Below are positions 17,636 to 25,079 of a DNA stretch of 64,000 nucleotides, piece by piece; the stretch's first letter is position 1; every line of letters starts with the position of its first letter. Under the pieces are notes generated by a model. The model was not told where the DNA came from. It saw nothing but the letters and a program-made list of their open reading frames with translations, and did no database searches. The DNA comes from Saprospiraceae bacterium. Lineage in GTDB: Bacteria; Bacteroidota; Bacteroidia; Chitinophagales; Saprospiraceae. Location: positions 3,844,001 through 3,908,000 of the forward strand of contig JAWKLJ010000001.1 in assembly GCA_041392805.1 (NCBI GenBank), read 5' to 3'. Both the position numbers and the translations under genes were made by a program.

Positions 17636-18535
17636 CTACTCAGCGACTACCTTTCCAAGTGCTTTCTCAACATCCCTTAGTAATAAATCTTGCCTTGGAG
17701 AAATGACTAATTCCACGCGCTTATTTTTTGCTCGTCCCTCTGCCGTTTCATTTGATGCCCTAGGGGCATAATCTCCTTTACCTGCAGCAATAACCTGGTT
17801 GGGGTTGATTTCGAAATCTTCAACCATCATTTTAGTAATGGTTGCGGCGCGAAGCGTGCTGTAATTCCATCGGTCAAGACCATCACGTGGCACAGGACGA
17901 TTATCAGTGTGTCCTACTACCTCTATGGAAAGTGCAGGGTATTTTTTAAGAATGGTACAAAGCGATTCTATGGCCTTCACCCCATCTGGGTTCATCCGAC
18001 TCGTGCTGCCTGTACGAAAAAGCATTTCTTCCGTCATGGCCACCACAATTTTTCCTGATATAATTTCGATGGAGTAACCTTCAGAATCATAGGCGCTGAT
18101 GGCATCTAATAATTCGCTGCTCACCGCCGTGATATTTGTTTCGCTATCTTTTATCAACTGCTGGATTCTCTTTACTGCTTGCAATTTTTCAGCTAACTCC
18201 GCTTCCTTTTCCTTTAATTGACTGGCGAGAGAGGTTCGTTGAGTGCTCGCCTTAGCACCTAGGTTTTCTAAATCTTCCTCTAAGGCATCAATCTTTCCTT
18301 GCAGTTTATCTTGCAGGGCAGTCAACGCATTGTTCTCCCCTTTTCGTTCCGCCAGCTCTAGCTCCATTTTACGGATATGTTGTTTTGCCGTATCCAATGC
18401 ATTTTGGAGCGTATCCGCTCTGAGTTCATAGGTAGCCGTTAGGGCTTGTATCAATTCGTTGTGTTTCTTTTTGCCAACACAACTAGTGAAAAGTAGACAA
18501 ATGATAAATAGTGTAGTCAAGTGTGATAATCGCAT
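17636..18535 (-). CDS. OmpA family lipoprotein with coiled coil
   Basis: A 299-residue envelope protein. A lipoprotein signal peptide (TTLFIICLLFTSC, lipobox FTSC) leads into a long coiled coil of leucine/glutamate/lysine heptads (residues 35-130). The C-terminal OmpA-like domain (about 165-285) contains the peptidoglycan-binding pattern SIEVVGHTDNRPVPRDGLDRWNYSTLRA and ends near RAKNKRVELVISPR. It likely tethers the outer membrane to peptidoglycan. Its stop codon lies 4 bases from the stop of the patatin gene, with which it converges. Confidence 0.88.
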   Translation of the reverse strand: MRLSHLTTLFIICLLFTSCVGKKKHNELIQALTATYELRADTLQNALDTAKQHIRKMELELAERKGENNALTALQDKLQGKIDALEEDLENLGAKASTQRTSLASQLKEKEAELAEKLQAVKRIQQLIKDSETNITAVSSELLDAISAYDSEGYSIEIISGKIVVAMTEEMLFRTGSTSRMNPDGVKAIESLCTILKKYPALSIEVVGHTDNRPVPRDGLDRWNYSTLRAATITKMMVEDFEINPNQVIAAGKGDYAPRASNETAEGRAKNKRVELVISPRQDLLLRDVEKALGKVVAE

Positions 18536-18619
18536 AGCAGTACTTTAGCAAAGGTTAAGTTTAGCAACATTAAAAGCGCTGAGGGGCAAGTGTAGCCAAG
18601 GTGAACAGCAACATGATTT

Positions 18620-18695
18620 GGACGTAGCGGCATTAAGGCTGTTTAATGACTCCTAAAATTCAAAAAAAAAATAACATTCTAATACCGCTACGTCC
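18620..18695. repeat. Inverted repeat C2 (GGACGTAGCGG ends)
   Basis: A 76-bp hairpin with near-perfect 16-bp terminal repeats: GGACGTAGCGGCATTA on the left and, on the other strand, GGACGTAGCGGTATTA on the right. The loop contains a run of ten A residues. It shares the GGACGTAG ends with C1 at 6135-6246. It separates two genes read in the same direction and could weakly block read-through. No target duplication was found. Confidence 0.55.
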
Positions 18696-18729
18696 ATAAA
18701 AAAGCGCTGAAATAGCACAAAAAAATCGT

Positions 18730-19641
18730 TTATCTCAATCTAAAACTTGTTGCTCCCAACAATCCGATATCTGTGAACACGGAAGCCCTGTAATAACCTG
18801 CACGCAATTTTTCTTCTAGGTCATGGGTAAAAGATAGGCGTTGGTTAGCTTCGATATTTACATCATTAGATTTTACCGCAAGCAAATCCATCCGCTGTCC
18901 ATTTACAATAGCCTGCGCTTGTATAGGGTTGGCGGTTTTAATAGGTGTTCCGGTTTCATCGGTGACAACCAGGTACAATGTGCGAGTTCCGTGAAATTCT
19001 GCGGGTACATTTGTCAGGTCGAAGGTCACCCGAATGCGACGTGCTTGTCCAGATCTAGCAGTAACTTTGCTAGACTTGCGCTCTAATTCTACCTGAAAAG
19101 CAGAAGCTTTGAAGTTGGCCAGCGTAAGTGCTTTCAATTCTTCTTGAATGGTTGCATTAAGCGAATTCAGGGCACTATTTTCTTCTCTTGCGACACTCAG
19201 GTTGTCCTCAAGTTCTCCCGTTCGAACCCGTAGAGAGTCATTCTCAGCTTGCAGATTACCAATATTGGCTTCTAATTCTGCCTTTACGGCCAACAGCTCT
19301 TGTATTTCAGCTCTTAAATTATTGACCTCCGCCGCATTTTGATTCTTTAATTGACGGACAGCATTGGCATTTTTATTGGCTCGGCTCTCTGCATCAACAA
19401 GGGACCCTTGCAGCGACTCATTTTCGCTAGCTAATACTTCGTATTCTTGAGCCAAGCTATCGATCTCTTGTTCCAATTCTTTTTTGAGGGTCTCAAGGTC
19501 TCCAAGCTGGGCGCTCATTAATTCGTTTTCTTGTAGTAAACTCGTTTTGGCCTTGCTCTGCTGCCAGCCCCACCACCCAGAGAATAAAAGTAAAAGGCCT
19601 AGCAGTACAGCCAGAATAGTAAGTCCTTGTTTTGCATTCAT
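18730..19641 (-). CDS. Membrane-anchored coiled-coil protein
   Basis: I do not recognise a named family. The 303-residue protein has an N-terminal transmembrane helix (LTILAVLLGLLLLFSGWWGW) and a long coiled coil rich in EL/EN/AE heptads (residues 33-170). A beta-rich C-terminal domain of about 130 residues contains RRIRVTFDLTNVPAEFHGTRTLYLVV and ends in TSFRLR. The architecture suggests a periplasmic spacer or sensor anchored in the inner membrane. It lies upstream of the OmpA-type lipoprotein on the same strand, which has a similar coiled coil, so a shared envelope role is possible but inferred. Confidence 0.7.
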   Translation of the reverse strand: MNAKQGLTILAVLLGLLLLFSGWWGWQQSKAKTSLLQENELMSAQLGDLETLKKELEQEIDSLAQEYEVLASENESLQGSLVDAESRANKNANAVRQLKNQNAAEVNNLRAEIQELLAVKAELEANIGNLQAENDSLRVRTGELEDNLSVAREENSALNSLNATIQEELKALTLANFKASAFQVELERKSSKVTARSGQARRIRVTFDLTNVPAEFHGTRTLYLVVTDETGTPIKTANPIQAQAIVNGQRMDLLAVKSNDVNIEANQRLSFTHDLEEKLRAGYYRASVFTDIGLLGATSFRLR

Positions 19642-19810
19642 GTTAAGAAATTGATGTTAAATATTCAATGAATCAAAGGTAAACGTTTATACCCATTATA
19701 GGGAACTGGGGAGCTTAATTCAACAAAAGAGGGTCTTGCAGCTGTAAATTTAATACACATTCTTCGTTTTTGGAAAAAAAGCCTTACATTTCACATTCCA
19801 ATCAGTATGT

Positions 19811-20422
19811 ATGCGACGTACCAAAGAAGATGCGGCAAAAACCCGGGCTCATATTTTAGATACGGCTCTCCGGTTATTTGGAGAGCTGGGTTACGCTGGT
19901 GCATCCCTTAGTAAAATCGCATCGGCGGCAAAAGTAACCAAAGGCGCCATTTATTGGCACTTTGAAAGCAAGGTCGATTTATATGAACAACTTATCTACG
20001 AAAAGTCTCGCCATAGTTTCAATGAGTTACACGGTATCCTTTCTAGTCGGGGTAAAGCGGCAAATAAATTAAAAGACTATCTAATTCGTTCTTTCGAATT
20101 ATTAGTAGAAGACCAGGGTTTTAGGGCTTTGCAGCAGGTGATCATTTTCAAAACAGAACAACTACCAGAATTAGACACCCAAATCGAACAACAGAAAAAT
20201 GATATGCGTCTTTTGCTAGATCATTTGACGGAAGTGATTGAAGAGGGGAAACTGGACGGCAGTATTCAGCCTGGTATTCAAAGTTATGACTTGGCCTGGG
20301 AAATGTTAGCCTTTCACAATGGGGTTTCCAATACCTGGCTTTTATTCCCTGATTCCTTCTCATTAGATGAGAAAGCTTCTCAAATTGTAAATCGCTTTTT
20401 TCAATCGATCAGACTCGACTAA
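19811..20422 (+). CDS. TetR/AcrR family transcriptional regulator
   Basis: A 203-residue repressor-type regulator. The N-terminal helix-turn-helix is textbook TetR: TRAHILDTALRLFGELGYAGASLSKIASAAKVTKGAIYWHFESKVDLYEQ. The C-terminal domain resembles the AcrR/TtgR ligand-binding type, which usually controls multidrug efflux, but no efflux pump is next to it. It is divergent from the coiled-coil membrane gene and its stop overlaps the convergent stop of the next gene by a few bases. The target and inducer cannot be read from the sequence. Confidence 0.9.
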   Translation: MRRTKEDAAKTRAHILDTALRLFGELGYAGASLSKIASAAKVTKGAIYWHFESKVDLYEQLIYEKSRHSFNELHGILSSRGKAANKLKDYLIRSFELLVEDQGFRALQQVIIFKTEQLPELDTQIEQQKNDMRLLLDHLTEVIEEGKLDGSIQPGIQSYDLAWEMLAFHNGVSNTWLLFPDSFSLDEKASQIVNRFFQSIRLD

Positions 20423-21828
20423 AACTGGTATTTAAGACCAGCTCCAAAACCAAGAGCGAAAGGTCGTTGATCAAAAATAGGGGTTACAGATTTATACATC
20501 AATCCATCTATACTTATATTAAAACGCTGATTTATAGCATATTCTACGCCATAGCTCATGCCTATATCCAGGTAACCAACTTGAACGGTCCCGTCATTAA
20601 TAGCATGTCCTTGGTAATATAACTGAGAAAAAGAGAAAGAAAGATACCTGATCTTAGAACGGGATTGTAAAAGGCCATTCCAAACAAGTCCAGCTCGGGC
20701 ATGGTGCTTGAGACGGGTTTTTCCCATATGATAAGAGAGCCATACTGGAAAACTTAAATAAAGGGTTTGTTGATAAGCATGAAAATCCATTTCAAATAGC
20801 TCACCAGGTTCCAAGGCACCTTGCCCATTAGAAAGCGTATTGGCGATAATGGTTGATATGCTGATGTTGTAGCTTTCATTATAATAGCTATAAGGTCGGG
20901 TGGAATGCCCTAAAGCGTTCATTTGACTATTATCAAGTGTGTAAGCAAACACTAGGTCTCCTCCTAGTGGTCGGCGCTGGTCTTTGTATGCAATGCCAGT
21001 GCGCAAAGACCATTTTGGACTCATTTGCAATTCGGCGAACAGTCCACCCGTTTTCGTTCCAACGGGATTGTTGATATAAAAAGAGGGAGGAGAACCTTGC
21101 TCTCCTTGTGATCGGCGGTGTTTAAAGGCTGCCAATAGGTCGTCATGAAAGTTGGTCGCTTCCTGCCATATACCCAAAGACCATTGTTTTTTATATTGGG
21201 GGAGACTCGGTTTTAAACCCAGTGCGATCATGCCCAGATTGGTAGAAGGAACAAGCGCGCGTGTCTTTATGGGAGCAACTTGCGTGCCTAGTACCTCCGG
21301 TACTGTAATTTTTTTATCAGCTATCGACGGTATTAAAATAGGTTGCAGATCGTCAAAAGCAGGCACCAGTGGAATAACCGCCTTCACTTCATGATTTGGG
21401 ATAACATTGCTAAGGATAGGCGTTGACCCTAAGGGGGCCATTTTAATCTGGTCTTCCTCCCTGTTTAGAGGCGTAGTTACTCTTTCCGAATGATGGGGAA
21501 GGTTTTTTGATATCTCAGCGCTAACAGCATCGCTATTCGTTTGAGTACCTTGCTGAAGGCATTCCATTTCTTGTTGCAATTCACTAATGGCGATTTCCTT
21601 TGCTGCGACCTTGTTTTTCCAATGGTTTATCGTCTGAAAATGCCAACCTACTAAACCAGACAATAGGAAGCTTCCGAGTACTAGCCACCAGATCCAAGCG
21701 CTTTTGTGCTTTTTTGGGGATACAGGAATAGACAACTCAATTCGTTTCCACAAATTAGGACAAGGCTGTTCTTCGTAATACTCTAACTGTTTTCTGACAA
21801 ATTGTTCTAATTGATCTCTCCGTTTCAT
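20419..21828 (-). CDS. Sigma-factor partner: short cytosolic region, membrane helix and beta-barrel-like C-terminus
   Basis: A protein of about 469 residues encoded directly after an ECF sigma gene (TGA, one base, ATG at 21828; a TTG three codons upstream is less likely). Residues 1-43 are charged (MKRRDQLEQFVRKQLEYYEE) and could hold a sigma factor. A transmembrane helix follows (AWIWWLVLGSFLLSGLVGWHF), then a coiled coil and a low-complexity linker. The last 260 residues look like an outer-membrane barrel, with alternating strands such as KWSLRTGIAYKDQRR and a final LGFGAGLKYQF. The combination reads as a putative anti-sigma protein joined to a barrel domain. No family name is offered. Confidence 0.7.
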   Translation of the reverse strand: MKRRDQLEQFVRKQLEYYEEQPCPNLWKRIELSIPVSPKKHKSAWIWWLVLGSFLLSGLVGWHFQTINHWKNKVAAKEIAISELQQEMECLQQGTQTNSDAVSAEISKNLPHHSERVTTPLNREEDQIKMAPLGSTPILSNVIPNHEVKAVIPLVPAFDDLQPILIPSIADKKITVPEVLGTQVAPIKTRALVPSTNLGMIALGLKPSLPQYKKQWSLGIWQEATNFHDDLLAAFKHRRSQGEQGSPPSFYINNPVGTKTGGLFAELQMSPKWSLRTGIAYKDQRRPLGGDLVFAYTLDNSQMNALGHSTRPYSYYNESYNISISTIIANTLSNGQGALEPGELFEMDFHAYQQTLYLSFPVWLSYHMGKTRLKHHARAGLVWNGLLQSRSKIRYLSFSFSQLYYQGHAINDGTVQVGYLDIGMSYGVEYAINQRFNISIDGLMYKSVTPIFDQRPFALGFGAGLKYQF

Positions 21829-21829
21829 A

Positions 21830-22363
21830 TCATACAACTTGCTCCAGCATTTTTCTTAATGCCGCCTTAGCGCGGGATAACTGTGATTTTGAGGTTGCTT
21901 CATTAATGCCCAATTGGGTCGCTATCTCTTTATGTGAATACCCCTCAATTACGTACATGTTAAACACCGTTCGATAGCCATCGGGTAATTGCTGTATCAA
22001 ACGTATAAGCATTTTTGCACCAAATCGACTGAAAATATCTTCATTACTTTCAACAGCATCTGCAAGTCGGTCAATCTCAATATCAGCAAATGGGGTCTTT
22101 TTTCGGCGGAGTTTTTGTAAAGCTACATTGACCACTACTTTCTTAAGCCAGGAGCTGAAAGACCCGATAGGCTGGTATTGGTACAAGTTTGCATATATTT
22201 TTATAAATCCTTCCTGAAGAAAATCTTCCGCTTCTTCTTTATTAGAAGCATAGCGAAGACAAACGCCCATCAGCATGGGACTATAGAGGCGATAGAGTTC
22301 TTCCTGAGCTCTACGGTCGCCATCTTTGCATCTGCTGATTAGCTGTAGGTTTTCTCCATTCAA
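21830..22363 (-). CDS. ECF-type RNA polymerase sigma factor
   Basis: A 177-residue sigma-70 family protein. Region 2 spans about residues 8-75 (LISRCKDGDRRAQEELYRLY ... EEAEDFLQEGFIKIYANLYQY). Region 4 is near 120-170, with LPDGYRTVFNMYVIEGYSHKEIATQLGINEATSKSQLSRAKAALR. Length and the lack of regions 1 and 3 mark it as an ECF factor. The start is TTG at 22361-22363: no ATG precedes region 2 in frame. The downstream gene follows after one base and probably encodes its anti-sigma partner. It resembles the second sigma gene at 30023. Confidence 0.93.
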   Translation of the reverse strand: MNGENLQLISRCKDGDRRAQEELYRLYSPMLMGVCLRYASNKEEAEDFLQEGFIKIYANLYQYQPIGSFSSWLKKVVVNVALQKLRRKKTPFADIEIDRLADAVESNEDIFSRFGAKMLIRLIQQLPDGYRTVFNMYVIEGYSHKEIATQLGINEATSKSQLSRAKAALRKMLEQVV

Positions 22364-22501
22364 GGTCTACAATTGTTAAATTAAATGTACCGAGCCGGGT
22401 TTTAGGAATGTTTCTCCCTTCTAATGTAAGACCTTTTTCTCATAAAGTGCCTAAAGACCGAAAAAGGTTGCTTTGACGGTAGCGTAAGTGTTTAAAGTTT
22501 A

Positions 22502-22612
22502 CCTTCTCTGACAATTTTTGCGGTCAAGTTAAAATGAACGACTATAGCGATCAGAGGAAGCAGTGTCTTTTGCTTTCATTTGACTCAAAAGCGCAAGAAT
22601 TGCCAGAGAACC
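22502..22612. repeat. MITE-like element A3
   Basis: A 111-bp family-A element. The left end is CCTTCTCTGACAATTTTTGC and the right end, on the other strand, is GGTTCTCTGGCAATTCTTGC. The flanks are AAAGTTTA at 22494-22501 and AAAGCTTA at 22613-22620, an 8-bp duplication with one mismatch. It lies between the start of the sigma gene and the end of the ATP-grasp gene, which read in the same direction. Confidence 0.74.
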
Positions 22613-22655
22613 AAAGCTTATTGCGCTCCTCGCTGCACCACCAAATTGCCCACGG

Positions 22656-23870
22656 CTAATCCATGGGTTTACTTGCCGGGGGAACACTGGCGTGAAAATC
22701 TTGGAAAATCCTTCCCACGTAGTTTTCAAGGAGCGCCAGAATCCGTTCGCGTTTGTCGGATTGTAGGATCAAACCAATATGGTAGGGTTTATCCATTCGC
22801 CAAACAACTTCAGGATCATTGAAAATAGTATGATCGGGCTGCTCAAAGCGAGAAAGTGAGACGACAATACCCGCATAATCATAGCGGACGGGTGGCAGTT
22901 CATAAGGTAGTCCTTTAGCCATCGCATTTTCAATATTAGCCCATTCCTTCCACAAATTGATTCCAGAGGAAAACGCTACCATTTCTGCTAAATGTGCCCC
23001 ACCAACCCTAGAAGCCGTTTCCAAAAAATAATAAGCCCCTGTTTCTTTTGATTTGATAAACTCGGTGTGGGAGGCGCTGTATTGCATGCCAAAAGCTTTC
23101 ATGACTTTGCTGTTTAATGCCTGAAGTGCCTGGTCATCCATTCCGCCAAACTCACACACATGGGAACGAAATACACCTCCACCATGAGCCACCTCAAAAG
23201 GGGTGTTCAAATATTGCGATACACGACAAAAAATATTTTCACCTTTAAAGGTCAGTGCATCGACGTGATAGACATCGCCTGGCTTGAATTGTTCAACGAG
23301 ATAATCATGCCGCTTTCCACCCAACTCATCTATTACTTGCCAAAGCGCTGCTTTGGAATCTACTTTTCGAATACCCAAAGCAGAAGCTTCCGACCGAGGT
23401 TTTACCACCCAGGGAGCCGCAACGGTATCCGCAAAGTGATTGATATCCTCATCGGTGAACAAGGAAGAAAAGGGTGGAACAGGGATGCCTGCCTCCGCTG
23501 CTTTGGTCCGCATGGCTAATTTATCGCGAAAATACCGCGCTGTCGTCTGCCCCATCCCTGGAATCCTAAAGTTCTCTCGCAGGAACGCGGCTTTTTCTAC
23601 ATCAAAATCGTCGAGAGCAATGATGCGATCAATTTTATGTTTACGCATTAGCCAAGCCGTTCCCTCCACCATGTGTGACATATTGGTGGGGGTGTTAGCA
23701 TCATCTTCCAAATAAAATATTTCGTCAATAGACTCCCGTGGCCACGGTTTTCCCTCAAGTTTTTTGTTTGTCAACAAGAACACCTTATTTCCGGCGGCTT
23801 TGCTAGCAATTAAAAAATCGACGCCCTTGAAGTAAAAAGAAACACATAAAAAGGTAAGCGGTTGGCCCAT
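22656..23870 (-). CDS. ATP-grasp domain enzyme
   Basis: A 404-residue ATP-dependent carboxylate-amine/thiol ligase-type protein. The N-terminal pre-ATP domain (residues 1-110) precedes the ATP-grasp core: DKLAMRTKAAEAGIPVPPF, the phosphate-binding AAPWVVKPRSEASALGIRKV, the hinge YLVEQFKPGDVYHVDAL, and a metal-binding end YFLETASRVGGAHLAEM. It looks like the stand-alone ATP-grasp family that joins a carboxylate to an amino acid or peptide, but substrates cannot be told. It sits between two family-A repeats and has no operon partner. Confidence 0.82.
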   Translation of the reverse strand: MGQPLTFLCVSFYFKGVDFLIASKAAGNKVFLLTNKKLEGKPWPRESIDEIFYLEDDANTPTNMSHMVEGTAWLMRKHKIDRIIALDDFDVEKAAFLRENFRIPGMGQTTARYFRDKLAMRTKAAEAGIPVPPFSSLFTDEDINHFADTVAAPWVVKPRSEASALGIRKVDSKAALWQVIDELGGKRHDYLVEQFKPGDVYHVDALTFKGENIFCRVSQYLNTPFEVAHGGGVFRSHVCEFGGMDDQALQALNSKVMKAFGMQYSASHTEFIKSKETGAYYFLETASRVGGAHLAEMVAFSSGINLWKEWANIENAMAKGLPYELPPVRYDYAGIVVSLSRFEQPDHTIFNDPEVVWRMDKPYHIGLILQSDKRERILALLENYVGRIFQDFHASVPPASKPMD

Positions 23871-23956
23871 AAATAAGCGGGTTTAGTTTGGTTTTAATCG
23901 TGCAATCAAAATAAGAAGTAAGGACGAAAGACAAAGTGTTTATACCAATTATTTTT

Positions 23957-24098
23957 GATTCTCTGACAATTTCTGCGCTTTTGAGTCAAGGGAAAGCAAA
24001 AGACACTGCTTCCTTGCCCCTCCACTAAAGCTTCGGCGCACGCAGATGGTTGCTTTAGCCTTTCACTTTCCCTTGACCGCAAAAATTGTCAAAAAAGG
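23957..24098. repeat. MITE-like element A4 with perfect 8-bp flanking repeat
   Basis: A 142-bp family-A element. The left end is GATTCTCTGACAATTTCTGC and the right end, on the other strand, is CCTTTTTTGACAATTTTTGC. It is bounded by TTATTTTT at 23949-23956 and 24099-24106. The match actually runs on for five more bases (GATTC), so the right flank touches the stop codon of the CrtA-like gene (minus strand). Its internal sequence is nearly the same as A1, including a GCTTCGGCGCACGC block. Confidence 0.78.
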
Positions 24099-24109
24099 TT
24101 ATTTTTGAT

Positions 24110-24829
24110 TCATTGACGATTATTTATGCCTTCAAGTAAATTTTGCCCTTTCCATCGGCCTATTGAATCAAAAGGGATAAAACGAGCAAATAGCTCTTCC
24201 TTGTACCAACCTAATGCCCGAGTTCTTTTAATCACCTCCTTGTGGTATTTGCTTTCATAGGCATACGCTTTCATTTGTTGGGCATTGGTCCACAAACTAA
24301 AGGTTGCTTGTTGGACTAAAGGCAGTTCTCCGACACCAATGGAAAAAAGCCGTCCTTTTTGGTGTTCAACAGAACGGCTAACCTGTGGAACAAAACGCCA
24401 AAATTGGGCTAGTTTGCTCATTTTTATAGTAGCCCGTGTCAATACGCAAACGGGAACATCATCGCTCATTATCAGGCTGCCTTCAAAGGGGTTAGCGCCA
24501 TCCCAGGTGCCATGGGCCGTCGCCGTTCTCAAAAACACCGTCCATTGTTCCTTACTGTGTGCCTCTAAGGCTAAAAAAAAAGCATGACTTTCTATGAATG
24601 CTCTGGCAGCTGCTTCGGTCTCCCAGACGCCTAGGAGGCCATACACACCAAGGTTGGGCCATACCTGGAACCCATTTCCACCACCACTTCCAAGCATTTT
24701 GGAAAAGCTTAATCCTTTAACCGATTGAAGCAAATTAGGAGACAAACCCATCTGTTGAAAAGCCCACCATTTAGACTGGGGGCCTTTGAATTGAAAAAAA
24801 CTCATGGTGACAATTTGTGAAGTAGGCAT
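24110..24829 (-). CDS. crtA: Spheroidene monooxygenase (CrtA)-like protein
   Basis: A 239-residue protein related to CrtA, the heme-dependent oxygenase that introduces a keto (or hydroxy) group at C-2 of acyclic carotenoid ends. The family-typical region is near the C-terminus: QATFSLWTNAQQMKAYAYES followed by RALGWYKEELFARFIPF. An earlier TRATIKMSKLAQFWRFVP also matches. The start at 24829 (MPTSQIVTMSFFQFKG) is chosen because the upstream extension is encoded partly by repeat A5 and has no family likeness. No other carotenoid gene is nearby, so the substrate is inferred from family only. Confidence 0.75.
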   Translation of the reverse strand: MPTSQIVTMSFFQFKGPQSKWWAFQQMGLSPNLLQSVKGLSFSKMLGSGGGNGFQVWPNLGVYGLLGVWETEAAARAFIESHAFFLALEAHSKEQWTVFLRTATAHGTWDGANPFEGSLIMSDDVPVCVLTRATIKMSKLAQFWRFVPQVSRSVEHQKGRLFSIGVGELPLVQQATFSLWTNAQQMKAYAYESKYHKEVIKRTRALGWYKEELFARFIPFDSIGRWKGQNLLEGINNRQ

Positions 24830-24913
24830 GGATACATAACAATTGTTTTTAATTTTAGATGTAACTTTTATGGTGTTTTGCGTTAGAATAAAAGCAGTAA
24901 TACATGTATTTTG

Positions 24914-25024
24914 GGTTCTCTGACAATTTTTACCCTTTTGAGTCCAGTGAAAGGGAACAACTAACGCGACCATAAAAAGCTGTATCGTTCCGTTTTTCTT
25001 GACAGCAAAAATTATTAGAGAAGG
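24914..25024. repeat. MITE-like element A5
   Basis: A 111-bp family-A element. The left end is GGTTCTCTGACAATTTTTAC and the right end, on the other strand, is CCTTCTCTAATAATTTTTGC. The flanking 8-mers are GTATTTTG at 24906-24913 and GTGTTTTG at 25025-25032, one mismatch. The interior is the most diverged of the five copies. It lies between the divergent crtA-like and cyclase genes and therefore within their promoter region. Confidence 0.72.
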
Positions 25025-25079
25025 GTGTTTTGTGACATCTTACAAAAGGAAATATCCTAAACTATTGAAGAAAGTACGA

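Noticed and set aside
24830..24973. N-terminal extension of the CrtA-like protein
   Set aside because: It reads through element A5, has no family similarity, and a good ATG is at 24829.
24999..25079. TTG-initiated extension of the adenylate cyclase
   Set aside because: It begins within element A5; the signal peptide starts at the ATG 25080 or 25092.
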